A stretch of DNA of 8,948 nucleotides from JBHHZI01 sp046757965 (lineage in GTDB: Bacteria; Acidobacteriota; Polarisedimenticolia; SMYD01): assembly GCA_046757965.1 (NCBI GenBank), contig JBHHZI010000131.1, positions 1 to 8,948 of the forward strand. The letters run 5' to 3'. Shown in pieces: positions 1 through 5,957 of this stretch. How positions within the stretch are numbered: position 1 is the first letter of the stretch; every line of letters starts with the position of its first letter. The position numbers were made by a program, and so were the translations under genes. Below the pieces are notes generated by a model that did not search any database, was not told the origin of the DNA, and saw nothing but the letters and a program-made list of their open reading frames with translations.

Positions 1-154
1 CCTTGCACGCCCCGTAGATGACCACGAGCCAGGTCGACCGACCGGCAACCACGAAGTACAGCCAGGCAGCGGCGCCGGGAAACAGCATGGCAAACCACAG
101 GGCCGGCCGGTCATCCTCGCGGGCCGCATCGGGCCGGGTGGCGTGCGATCTCAT
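1..154 (-). CDS. N-terminus of a membrane protein, possibly a CPBP-family intramembrane protease (partial)
   Basis: The reverse strand has an ATG at 154 and an open frame of 51 codons running off the left edge. The N-terminus is hydrophilic and charged for about 17 residues. A hydrophobic segment follows at roughly residues 19-38 (LWFAMLFPGAAAWLYFVVAG), then a Gly-Arg-Ser turn and a second hydrophobic start (WLVVIYGACK). This pattern of a first helix with a central Pro and a Trp-Leu-Tyr-Phe end, followed closely by a Tyr-x-x-x-Lys segment, resembles the first helices of CPBP (CAAX protease-like) proteins. The catalytic Glu-Glu and His motifs of that family would lie outside the window, so the assignment is only a resemblance. 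The gene follows mtnC on the same strand after 82 nt, so it may be a separate unit. No clear Shine-Dalgarno sequence precedes the ATG. Confidence 0.5.
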   Translation of the reverse strand, partial: MRSHATRPDAAREDDRPALWFAMLFPGAAAWLYFVVAGRSTWLVVIYGACK

Positions 155-181
155 GGCCGGCAGGATAGCGCCCACGGTGCT

Positions 182-232
182 GCCACCGGCGCGGACCCGG
201 AGGGGCGGCATCGGATCTGGCCACCGGCGCGG
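182..232. repeat. 13-bp direct repeat in the mtnC / downstream gene gap
   Basis: The 13-mer GCCACCGGCGCGG occurs at 182-194 and again at 220-232, with start points 38 nt apart, in the short gap between the mtnC stop and the start of the partial membrane protein gene. The match is exact, but GC-rich DNA makes such matches fairly likely by chance. No function is assigned. Confidence 0.35.
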
Positions 233-236
233 CGCG

Positions 237-977
237 TCACGAGGGCAGTGTGGCGAACGACCGGACCACCGGGTGGGAGGTCGGCGGAGCGGAGCCCTCC
301 CGCACCGCGAGGGCGGTGTGCATGCCGGCAGCCCGGGCCGCGTCCAGTTCGGCCACCACGTCCGACACGAAGCAGGTCTGCTCCGGCGTGGTCCCGAGCG
401 CGCGGCTGATGGTGGTGTAGCTCCCGGGTTCCTTCTTGGGTCCGGTGGTGGTGTCGAAGTGCGCCTCGATGAACGGCGTGAGGTCACCGTGGCGCGTGTG
501 GGCGAAGAGGAGCTTCTGGGCCAGCACGCTGCCCGAGGAGAAGATGGCCACTCTCACCCCGCGGGTGGACCATCGCGACAGAGCCGGGGGCACGTCGTCA
601 TGGACCTCGCCGACGAGACTTCCGTCATGGTAGCCGGCCGCCCAGATCCGCCCCTGAAGCATCTTCAGCGCGGTCGATTTCCGGTCCTCGTCCATCAGCC
701 ATTCGAGATGTGCGCGCACCGACGCCCTTCTCGTGGCGGCATCGCCATCGTGCCACGCCGGTGGGTCCTCGCCGTGCCGGACCTCGTCCGCGTGGTCGTC
801 GCGGAAGGCCGCGACGATCTCGTCAAGCAGCGGCCCGTCGTCGAGGCCTGAGAGATATGTCTCCGCATGACGCCGGGCGTAGGGGAAGAGGACGTCGGTG
901 ACGAACGTCAGGGGAGTGGTCGTGCCCTCGACATCCAGCAGGTATGCGGACGGGACCGGTCCGGCGACGGAGGTCAT
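237..977 (-). CDS. mtnC: Acireductone synthase (enolase-phosphatase E1) of methionine salvage
   Basis: This is a cytosolic HAD-superfamily enzyme that enolises 2,3-diketo-5-methylthiopentyl-1-phosphate and removes its phosphate to give acireductone. The 246-residue protein has the normal length for the family. HAD motif I is the diagnostic LLDVEGTTTP, with nucleophile Asp15 and Glu17; the Asp-x-Glu form (rather than Asp-x-Asp) is typical of the E1 enzyme. Motif II is SSGS at 147-150, the Lys of motif III lies in TGPKKEPGSY (Lys181/182), and the acidic metal-binding motif is VSD, with Asp206. The ATG at 977 overlaps the mtnD stop as ATGA, implying translational coupling. MtnC makes the substrate of MtnD. 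All key residues are present and the gene looks intact. The downstream neighbour starts 82 nt further on. Confidence 0.97.
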   Translation of the reverse strand: MTSVAGPVPSAYLLDVEGTTTPLTFVTDVLFPYARRHAETYLSGLDDGPLLDEIVAAFRDDHADEVRHGEDPPAWHDGDAATRRASVRAHLEWLMDEDRKSTALKMLQGRIWAAGYHDGSLVGEVHDDVPPALSRWSTRGVRVAIFSSGSVLAQKLLFAHTRHGDLTPFIEAHFDTTTGPKKEPGSYTTISRALGTTPEQTCFVSDVVAELDAARAAGMHTALAVREGSAPPTSHPVVRSFATLPS

Positions 978-1528
978 GATCCGCCCGCCGGCGGACCGCC
1001 GAGACAGACCGGCGCAAAGGTCTGCTCGATGCCGCTGTGCGTGTAGACCGGCGCCCAGCCGGAGCGGTCCTGGAACAGACGGATGGCGCGAATGCGCCGG
1101 GCCGGGCAGAGGTGGAACCAGTGCCGCGTGCCGCGTGGCACACGGAGAAGATCTCCGGGCAGGGTCTCGATGGAGATCACCGGCGCGGATGCCGGATGGA
1201 TGAAGAACAGGCCACTTCCCGCCACGACGAATCGTACCTCGTCCTCTTCATGCCAGTGCTCGCGAGCAAAGCGCGCCAGCAGCGCGTCGAGATCCGGCGT
1301 GTCGGGCACGATGTCGATGACATCGGCAGTGACATGACCACCGCGACGCTTCAGGGCCTCGATCGGAGCGGCGTAGGCGTCGAGGATCGCCTCCGGCGTC
1401 CCGGCTCCGAGGCTGGACGGGTGCGTGTCCCAGCGCTCGTGGTGGACGCCGGACCGCGCCAGCACCGCCGCGATCTCCTTCTCGTCGGTCAGGGTGCGAT
1501 CCGCCGCGGGCAGCCTCACGATCGCCAT
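974..1528 (-). CDS. mtnD: Acireductone dioxygenase of methionine salvage
   Basis: This is a cupin-fold metalloenzyme that oxidises acireductone. With Fe(II) the family yields formate and 4-methylthio-2-oxobutanoate, the direct precursor of methionine; with Ni(II) it runs an off-pathway reaction. The 184-residue protein has the expected length. The first cupin motif reads HWHEEDEVRF, giving ligands His91, His93 and Glu97. The second supplies His136 in RGTRHWFHL. The C-terminal half carries the usual IRAIRLF strand and the Trp-x-x-x-Tyr stretch. The start at 1528 is supported by a strong Shine-Dalgarno sequence with 6-nt spacing. mtnB ends 13 nt upstream and mtnC begins inside the mtnD stop, so the three salvage genes are one translational block in the order B-D-C. 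Metal choice cannot be read from the sequence. Confidence 0.97.
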   Translation of the reverse strand: MAIVRLPAADRTLTDEKEIAAVLARSGVHHERWDTHPSSLGAGTPEAILDAYAAPIEALKRRGGHVTADVIDIVPDTPDLDALLARFAREHWHEEDEVRFVVAGSGLFFIHPASAPVISIETLPGDLLRVPRGTRHWFHLCPARRIRAIRLFQDRSGWAPVYTHSGIEQTFAPVCLGGPPAGGS

Positions 1529-1534
1529 GGTCCG

Positions 1535-1542
1535 TTCCTCCT
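1535..1542 (-). promoter_or_regulatory. Strong Shine-Dalgarno site of mtnD
   Basis: The reverse strand reads AGGAGGAA, ending 6 nt before the mtnD ATG at 1528 and touching the mtnB stop codon (1542-1544). It is the best ribosome-binding site in the cluster and fixes the mtnD start. It also suggests mtnD can be translated independently of mtnB. Confidence 0.8.
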
Positions 1543-2186
1543 CATCGCGCCTCCCGTCCGACCACCTCCAGCAGGAACTCCAGCACCTCGAGATGGCGCA
1601 GGGCGGCGTCCAGGCTGTCTCCCCAGGTCGTCAGGCCGTGGCTGCGCAGCAGCAGGCCGTGGGTGGTGGGTTCGCCGGCCAGGCGGGAGATGATCTGACC
1701 GGCGAGGGAGTCCCGGTCCGGGTCGTTGTCGAGGATCGGAAGGATCTCCCGGTGTGTGGGCGACGTGACCCCGGCCAGGCCCTTGAGCATCTCGAAGCCG
1801 GTGAGAGCGACCGCCCCGTCGGTTGCGTACCGCTCCGACGCCAGCGTGGCCCACACCGAGTGCGTGTGCAGCACCGCTCCGGCATGCTGCTGCTGCACGA
1901 TGGCCAGGTGAAGCGGTGTCTCGTCGGACGGCTCGCCGCAGCCTCCCCGCACCGCGCCATCGGCATTCACCATCACGACGTCCGCCGCGGTCAGCCGGCT
2001 CTTGTCGGCGCCGGTCCGCGTGATGGCAAGCAGCAGGGGGTCGCGGCGGGCGACCTGGCTGAAGTTGCCGCTGGTCCCCGCGGCCCAGTGCCGCGCGTGA
2101 CATCGGCGCCCGATCTCCGCGAGAGCGTGCCCGATCTCGGCGGGCACCGGCACGCCGGACTCGTTCATCCCGCCGGATCCGGCCAT
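1542..2186 (-). CDS. mtnB: Methylthioribulose-1-phosphate dehydratase
   Basis: This is a class II aldolase-fold zinc enzyme that dehydrates 5-methylthioribulose-1-phosphate to the diketo substrate of MtnC. The preferred start, ATG at 2186, overlaps the stop of the VWA gene as TGATG and gives 214 residues, close to the usual family length. An in-frame ATG at 2168 with a G-rich stretch in front is an alternative (208 residues). The family opening is GTSGNFS (37-43), and the phosphate-binding TRTGADK lies at 56-62. Zinc ligands are HTH (His107, His109) and His183 in RSHGLTTWG, with the catalytic Glu132 in EMLKGL matching the equivalent Glu in the human enzyme APIP. The gene looks complete and active. 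It opens the B-D-C salvage block; the isomerase gene mtnA that would supply its substrate is not in the window. Confidence 0.95.
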   Translation of the reverse strand: MAGSGGMNESGVPVPAEIGHALAEIGRRCHARHWAAGTSGNFSQVARRDPLLLAITRTGADKSRLTAADVVMVNADGAVRGGCGEPSDETPLHLAIVQQQHAGAVLHTHSVWATLASERYATDGAVALTGFEMLKGLAGVTSPTHREILPILDNDPDRDSLAGQIISRLAGEPTTHGLLLRSHGLTTWGDSLDAALRHLEVLEFLLEVVGREAR

Positions 2187-4294
2187 CACGGCGTGACCAC
2201 GTGGACGGTCATCTCGCCGTGCAGCGGGCGACCCCGGGGCAGCGGCCCGGTCTCGACCCGGAAGGTGTAGTCGCCGGCAGCATCGGCGTCGAAGGCGAGG
2301 CGATCCGTGTAGAGAAGACAGGTCCGGGTGGCGGTGCCCGCGGTGTCGTAGGCGATCACCTGGCGATCGCCTGTGTCCACCCGGCGGTGGACCGTGATGC
2401 CGAACGGCGGGTCCTGCTTGCCGCACAACATGGTGCGGAACTCGACCGTGTCTCCCGCCGCGACCCGGGTGGTGTCCAGCGGCACCGCGGCGCGCTCCGG
2501 CTTGACGCCGCCGCGGGACGCTGTGCCCGGGTCATCGATCATCGGCAGGCTCATGCGAACACGCACCGCCCACGGTGTCATCGCCATCGGACCGACCAGC
2601 CAGATCGGGCCCGAGCGATCGATGCCGAGACGAGCTTCCGCGGCGCCGATCCGGTCCGCGACGCGATCCTCCACGAACGCCACGAGGCGGTAGCGGCCCG
2701 GCTCCAGGTCCTGCAGCCGATGCTCATGGACGATGGTGCGCGGTGCAGAGGCGGGATCCGGCAGGCGAAGGGCGGCCTCGGTCATCATCTCCCAGTTCTG
2801 CTCTCCCTCGTCCCGGATGAGCAGCGCGCCGACACGCCAGCGGGCGGTGCGACCCGAGCCGGGTGCCGGGGAGAGCACCCCGGTGTCGACGGCGACCGCA
2901 ACCTCGGCCTCGCACCGGGCGCCGGCGAGACCGGCAGGGACCAGGGCGGCGGTCACGGGAAAGTCCCGGACCCGCGCCGGCCGGGACAGCACCGACCGCG
3001 CCTGCCGGAACCAGCGGTCCGCCGGCCCGAGGAACTGGACCCGGAAGTTCTGCGGCAACGGGCGCCCTTTCACGCGCACCCGCGCCCGGTAGATGCGCCG
3101 GCCGGTCATGCCGCGCGGGTTCAGGGTGAGGCGGTAGATGCAGCAGCCGCGACCGGCACCGGCCAGTGTGGACGCCAGATCGGCCCGGCTGCGATTGGCG
3201 CTGCCCCCGGTCGCCTCGGCGAGTACCGACCCCAGACTCATCGTGGCGTCCGTGATCGGGCTGTCCAGGTCGAGCTGGGGCACGGTCGCCACATGCAGGC
3301 TGGCGCGAGCGGCCACCGCGGCGGCGCTCACCTCCTCCAGAAGAACCCGCTGGTCGCTCAGGCGGGCCTCATCCGGGATGAGCATGGGATACAGCACCAG
3401 GGGATTGCTCAGTCCGTTCTGGTTGAAGAAGAGCACCGCCTTGCGACCCGGGATGCGCTCGAGCCCATCGAGAAAGTTCCGCAACGAGGTCAGTGCCCGC
3501 TTCTCTTGCCAGTACTCGTTCATGGCCTGGGCCCCGCAGCAACCCCACTCGGCGAGTTGCAGACCGGACCGGGCGGCGATCACCAGGCATCTCCCGCATT
3601 CGTCGCGGCGCTGCTTCATCAGGGACGGGAACGGGTCCGAAAACGCCGGGTCATCGAAGAGGGCGATCACCGAGCTGCGCGCTGCCGCCGCATCGGACGT
3701 GAAGGAGAGCACCTCGCGCAGGCCCGGTCCGGTGGCGAAGGCGGCCACCATCACCTCATCCTCCGGTGTCAGGTTGTGGGCCAGCCAGTCAAGAGCCGCG
3801 CCCCTGGCCTCGGAGCGCCCAGGGGGCTGGAGCTGGCTGAAGTCGAAGTAAAGGGCATAGCGCACCTGCTGGCTGACCGGCGGCGCGGCGGGTGGGCCGG
3901 TTTCCCCGGCGGCGGGAGCTGACGCCGGGTCCGTGGTGGGTCGCGAATCCCCGGCCTGGCGGGCGGCGGCGCGCGCCGGTGGCCGGCCGCACCGACAGAA
4001 GTCATCGACGCTCTCGATCGGCCAGCGCTTGCCGCTGAGCTCGAGCTCGAAGTCGGCGGCGTCGAGCCCACGGATCGGCCGGCCGTCGCGGTCTGTGACC
4101 TCCACATCGAGGATGATGAGATGCACCTCCGCCTCCTCGATGAGACCCAGGTCCACCGGCGGTCGCGTCTTCTCCTCTGCAGGGCGGGCCTCGACCGGTC
4201 GCGCGGCGCGAGGGAGAAGCACCGCGACCGCGAGCACCGCGACCGCGAGCCCCACGACAGGTGGGATCCGTCGGGTCGTGACGGACCGGGTCAT
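2186..4294 (-). CDS. Exported von Willebrand factor A domain protein, Acidobacteria-type, cysteine-rich, with a degenerate metal site
   Basis: This is a 702-residue protein. Residues 1-36 look like an export signal: RSVTTRR, then a long Val/Ala/Leu core, then an Ala-rich end. Residues 55-99 (LIILDVEVTDRDGRPIRGL onwards) match the strand-rich lead-in of VWFA-related Acidobacterial domain proteins. A low-complexity Pro/Ala linker spans about 103-142, and the VWA fold spans about 143-400 (ALYFDFSQ, EVMVAAFA, GRKAVLFF). The C-terminal 300 residues look like beta-sandwich repeats. The metal-ion-dependent adhesion site is incomplete: Asp151 and Ser153 are present, but the third position of Asp-x-Ser-x-Ser is Leu155, and the later Ser-Asp-Gly is replaced by Asn-Gln-Asn. 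Cysteines form clusters (100/102, 233/236, 252/253, 384/385). The start at 4294 overlaps the upstream zinc-ribbon gene by 4 nt (ATGA), and upstream in-frame ATGs lie inside that gene. The partner or ligand is unknown. Confidence 0.85.
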   Translation of the reverse strand: MTRSVTTRRIPPVVGLAVAVLAVAVLLPRAARPVEARPAEEKTRPPVDLGLIEEAEVHLIILDVEVTDRDGRPIRGLDAADFELELSGKRWPIESVDDFCRCGRPPARAAARQAGDSRPTTDPASAPAAGETGPPAAPPVSQQVRYALYFDFSQLQPPGRSEARGAALDWLAHNLTPEDEVMVAAFATGPGLREVLSFTSDAAAARSSVIALFDDPAFSDPFPSLMKQRRDECGRCLVIAARSGLQLAEWGCCGAQAMNEYWQEKRALTSLRNFLDGLERIPGRKAVLFFNQNGLSNPLVLYPMLIPDEARLSDQRVLLEEVSAAAVAARASLHVATVPQLDLDSPITDATMSLGSVLAEATGGSANRSRADLASTLAGAGRGCCIYRLTLNPRGMTGRRIYRARVRVKGRPLPQNFRVQFLGPADRWFRQARSVLSRPARVRDFPVTAALVPAGLAGARCEAEVAVAVDTGVLSPAPGSGRTARWRVGALLIRDEGEQNWEMMTEAALRLPDPASAPRTIVHEHRLQDLEPGRYRLVAFVEDRVADRIGAAEARLGIDRSGPIWLVGPMAMTPWAVRVRMSLPMIDDPGTASRGGVKPERAAVPLDTTRVAAGDTVEFRTMLCGKQDPPFGITVHRRVDTGDRQVIAYDTAGTATRTCLLYTDRLAFDADAAGDYTFRVETGPLPRGRPLHGEMTVHVVTP

Positions 4295-4488
4295 TCCTTC
4301 AGGGAGGCGCCGCATCGGGAACAGAGTGTCCCCTCCTCCTCGTCGATGGGAGCCCGGCAGGAGGGGCATTCGGAGATCATCTCCATCTCGCATGTCGGAC
4401 AGTAGAGGCTCTCGTCGGGATCGAACTCGATGGCCACCGTGCAATCCTCGACGGGGCAGATGGCCCAGCGGGTGGTCGATGCGGACAT
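4291..4488 (-). CDS. Small double zinc-ribbon protein, function unknown
   Basis: This 65-residue protein is built almost wholly from four cysteine pairs: Cys11/Cys16 (spaced by four residues), Cys30/Cys33 (CPTC), Cys41/Cys44 (CPSC) and Cys56/Cys59 (CSRC). They should form two zinc-ribbon or rubredoxin-like knuckles, each binding one Zn. The protein has no signal peptide or membrane segment, so it is probably cytosolic. The sequence between the knuckles is acidic (FDPDES, DEEEG). The ATG at 4488 has an AGGAGA Shine-Dalgarno sequence about 8 nt upstream. The stop overlaps the start of the VWA gene as ATGA, so the two are almost certainly co-translated. Small proteins of this sort act as adaptors, zinc stores or nucleic-acid binders; nothing here chooses between these. 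The compact pattern and good ribosome site make it a real gene despite its size. Confidence 0.85.
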   Translation of the reverse strand: MSASTTRWAICPVEDCTVAIEFDPDESLYCPTCEMEMISECPSCRAPIDEEEGTLCSRCGASLKE

Positions 4489-4490
4489 GG

Positions 4491-4517
4491 ACAGGTCTCC
4501 TGTGCGCCCGGCGGGCG
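4491..4517 (-). promoter_or_regulatory. Tandem hairpins between two operon genes, one enclosing the Shine-Dalgarno site
   Basis: The 31-nt gap between the four-helix membrane gene and the zinc-ribbon gene is almost filled by two perfect inverted repeats. On the transcribed strand these are CGCCC-gcc-GGGCG (4517-4505) and ACAGG-aga-CCTGT (4503-4491). The second holds the AGGAGA ribosome-binding site of the zinc-ribbon gene across its stem and loop. No run of T follows, so it is not a classical terminator. It could tune translation or mark an RNA processing point. Each stem is only 5 bp. Confidence 0.4.
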
Positions 4518-4519
4518 TC

Positions 4520-4957
4520 TCACGATGCCGGCGCGCCGTCCCGGGCGAAGAAGGTGGCGGAGAAGCCGACAAATGCCAGTCCGAACGAGATGATCGGCGG
4601 GTGGACGAAGTAGCGCAGGCTGATGGCGAACTGCACACCCGCGAGCAGGATGTCGACGAGCAGCACGGTCTGGATGAAGGCCCGGTCGCCGCCGCAAAAG
4701 CGCAGGACAGCGAGGTTCAGCACGCCGACGAAGAACGCGAAGGCGACGAAGCTCAGCGAGTACCCGACCAGAAAGTCGGTCATTGTGCGTTGCAGCCCGA
4801 AGAAATCGAAGTGGTAGGTGCGCATCAGATCGAACAGAGTCCGCCCCGTGGCGTCGGTCGGGGCCGGGCGGCCGGCGAACTGGGCCACGAGATGCAGCCC
4901 CGAGATGGAGATCAGGACGTACGAGGTGAGACGGAAGAGGAAATGCTTCACGGTCAC
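4520..4957 (-). CDS. Four-helix integral membrane protein of about 145 residues (LIC_13387-like by resemblance)
   Basis: The reading frame continues far upstream without a stop, but the credible start is GTG at 4957, which overlaps the stop of the crotonase gene as GTGA; a second in-frame GTG lies two codons later. Four hydrophobic segments are clear: about residues 7-27, 62-84, 95-113 and 117-137. The first is followed by a hydrophilic loop with YHFDFFG and a Gly-x-x-R-T-x-x-D-F-L-x-G-Y-S-L-S-F entry into helix 2. This layout (small protein, aromatic-rich loop after helix 1, Asp-Phe then Gly before helix 2) recalls the small membrane family named LIC_13387, whose function is unknown; I offer that as a resemblance only. 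No catalytic motif is visible. A 31-nt structured gap separates it from the zinc-ribbon gene downstream. Confidence 0.75.
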   Translation of the reverse strand: MTVKHFLFRLTSYVLISISGLHLVAQFAGRPAPTDATGRTLFDLMRTYHFDFFGLQRTMTDFLVGYSLSFVAFAFFVGVLNLAVLRFCGGDRAFIQTVLLVDILLAGVQFAISLRYFVHPPIISFGLAFVGFSATFFARDGAPAS

Positions 4958-5739
4958 CGGGCCTTGCCCGAGCGCGACTGCAGGGAGTCCACCATCGCCC
5001 GGATGCGTTCCTGCGTCCTGTCGGAGAACCAGCAGTCGAGGAACTCCGGTCGAAACAGCGCGTCGGACGCCCGGATCCGTTCGACCGTGGGGCGGCGCAG
5101 GTAGTGCTTGGTGGCGGCGAACGCGCACGGGTCCTTGGCCGCATACCCGGCGAGGCGTTCGCGGCAGGTTGCGCCGAAGTCCCGGGCATCCGCTACCTCG
5201 TGAACCAGTCCGACCTCGACCGCCTCCTCGTTGGTGTAGTTGCGACCGAGGAGGGCGACCTCCTCGAGCCGTCGCGGGCCGACCGTCTCTCGCAGGAGCA
5301 GGGCGACGCCGAATGGCAGCGGCACCCCGACCTGGACCTCGTTGAGGCCGATCATCGCGTCTTCGCGCAGAACGCGGTGGTCGGTGGCCAGGGCCAGCAC
5401 ACAGCCTCCGGCCACGGCGTGGCCGGACACGGCCGCCACCACCGGCTTGGAGCAAGTGTAGAGCGCGAAGAGGCAGGAGTCGAACCGTTCCATGAAGCGA
5501 CTCATGGTGGCCCGGTCGTACTCGATGAGTTCCACGAGATCGAGCCCTGGAGAGAACAGCTTGCCCGCCGACGCCAGCATGAGACCGCGCACCCCGCGGT
5601 CGGTCTCGGCCTGCTGGAGCGTCCGGGTCAGAGCCTCCAGCAGGTCGGCGTTGAGGGCATTCGCGTGGCGGCCCTGCATCAGCAGGGTGCCGAGCCCGTC
5701 CTCGACGGTCAGGGTCACACAGGGATGTGCGGCATCCAT
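4954..5739 (-). CDS. Crotonase-fold acyl-CoA enzyme, probably delta3,delta2-enoyl-CoA isomerase
   Basis: This is a 261-residue protein of the enoyl-CoA hydratase/isomerase superfamily. The CoA-binding and oxyanion-hole segments are HANALNADLLEAL (25-37) and AGKLFSPGLDL (58-68), then HAVAGGCVLAL (107-117). Of the two acidic residues used by hydratases, the first is replaced by Val114 in GGCVLAL. The second is kept as Glu134 in IGLNEVQVGV. A single Glu at this position, within a Gly-Leu-Asn-Glu-x-Gln-x-Gly motif, is the pattern of mitochondrial-type 3,2-trans-enoyl-CoA isomerase (ECI1), which shifts double bonds for beta-oxidation of unsaturated fatty acids. Isomerase is therefore more likely than hydratase. 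The ATG at 5739 is chosen over upstream ATGs because of the GGGAGGAA Shine-Dalgarno sequence just before it and a promoter-like -10 element further upstream. It is the first gene of the leftward chain. Confidence 0.88.
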   Translation of the reverse strand: MDAAHPCVTLTVEDGLGTLLMQGRHANALNADLLEALTRTLQQAETDRGVRGLMLASAGKLFSPGLDLVELIEYDRATMSRFMERFDSCLFALYTCSKPVVAAVSGHAVAGGCVLALATDHRVLREDAMIGLNEVQVGVPLPFGVALLLRETVGPRRLEEVALLGRNYTNEEAVEVGLVHEVADARDFGATCRERLAGYAAKDPCAFAATKHYLRRPTVERIRASDALFRPEFLDCWFSDRTQERIRAMVDSLQSRSGKAR

Positions 5740-5755
5740 GGGTTCCTCCCCTCCG

Positions 5756-5784
5756 ATTGTACCGGCCGGTGGCACCGAAGCCAA
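5756..5784 (-). promoter_or_regulatory. Candidate sigma70-type promoter for the leftward gene chain
   Basis: On the minus strand TTGGCT (5784-5779) is followed after 17 nt by TACAAT (5761-5756), five of six matches to the -10 consensus and ideal spacing. The -10 ends only 16 nt before the ATG at 5739, so the leader would be about 10 nt and the Shine-Dalgarno sequence would sit at the extreme 5' end. That short leader is the main argument against it. Confidence 0.35.
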
Positions 5785-5894
5785 TCGCCTCCTCCGGCGC
5801 CAGGATCCGCGGCCCGCCGCCTGGCAGGGCGCCGTCCCGCGGAATCATCCGGCGCTGTCCATGGTTAGCAGTCGAAGAACACGCCACCCCTGCG

Positions 5895-5925
5895 TTCGCC
5901 TCGACCGGCCGGCGTCGGGTATGCT
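5895..5925 (+). promoter_or_regulatory. Candidate promoter for arsM
   Basis: TATGCT (5920-5925) matches four of six bases of the -10 consensus and lies 32 nt before the arsM ATG, leaving room for a leader with the AGAGGAG ribosome site at 5941-5947. The best upstream partner, TTCGCC at 5895-5900, is weak and has a long 19-nt spacer. No convincing ArsR-type operator was found. Confidence 0.3.
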
Positions 5926-5957
5926 GGACGGGTGACCTGAAGAGGAGACGAGAACCG

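Noticed and set aside
162..167. TATCCT on the minus strand as a -10 box for the partial membrane protein gene
   Set aside because: It lies only 7 nt from the ATG and has no -35 partner at a suitable distance.
18..851. A 277-residue plus-strand frame over the mtnC region
   Set aside because: The opposite strand encodes MtnC with all catalytic motifs; this frame is low-complexity Arg/Gly-rich sequence.
2201..3922. A 573-residue open frame on the plus strand opposite the VWA gene
   Set aside because: Its product is His/Gly/Arg-rich with no recognisable domain. It is the antisense shadow of a gene with a clear signal peptide and VWA fold, a common effect of high GC content.
5761..5912. Two CCGGCCGG-type palindromes (5761-5770 and 5905-5912) in the divergent intergenic region as a paired operator
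   Set aside because: The same octamer occurs elsewhere, including near position 104, and is expected often in DNA of this composition.
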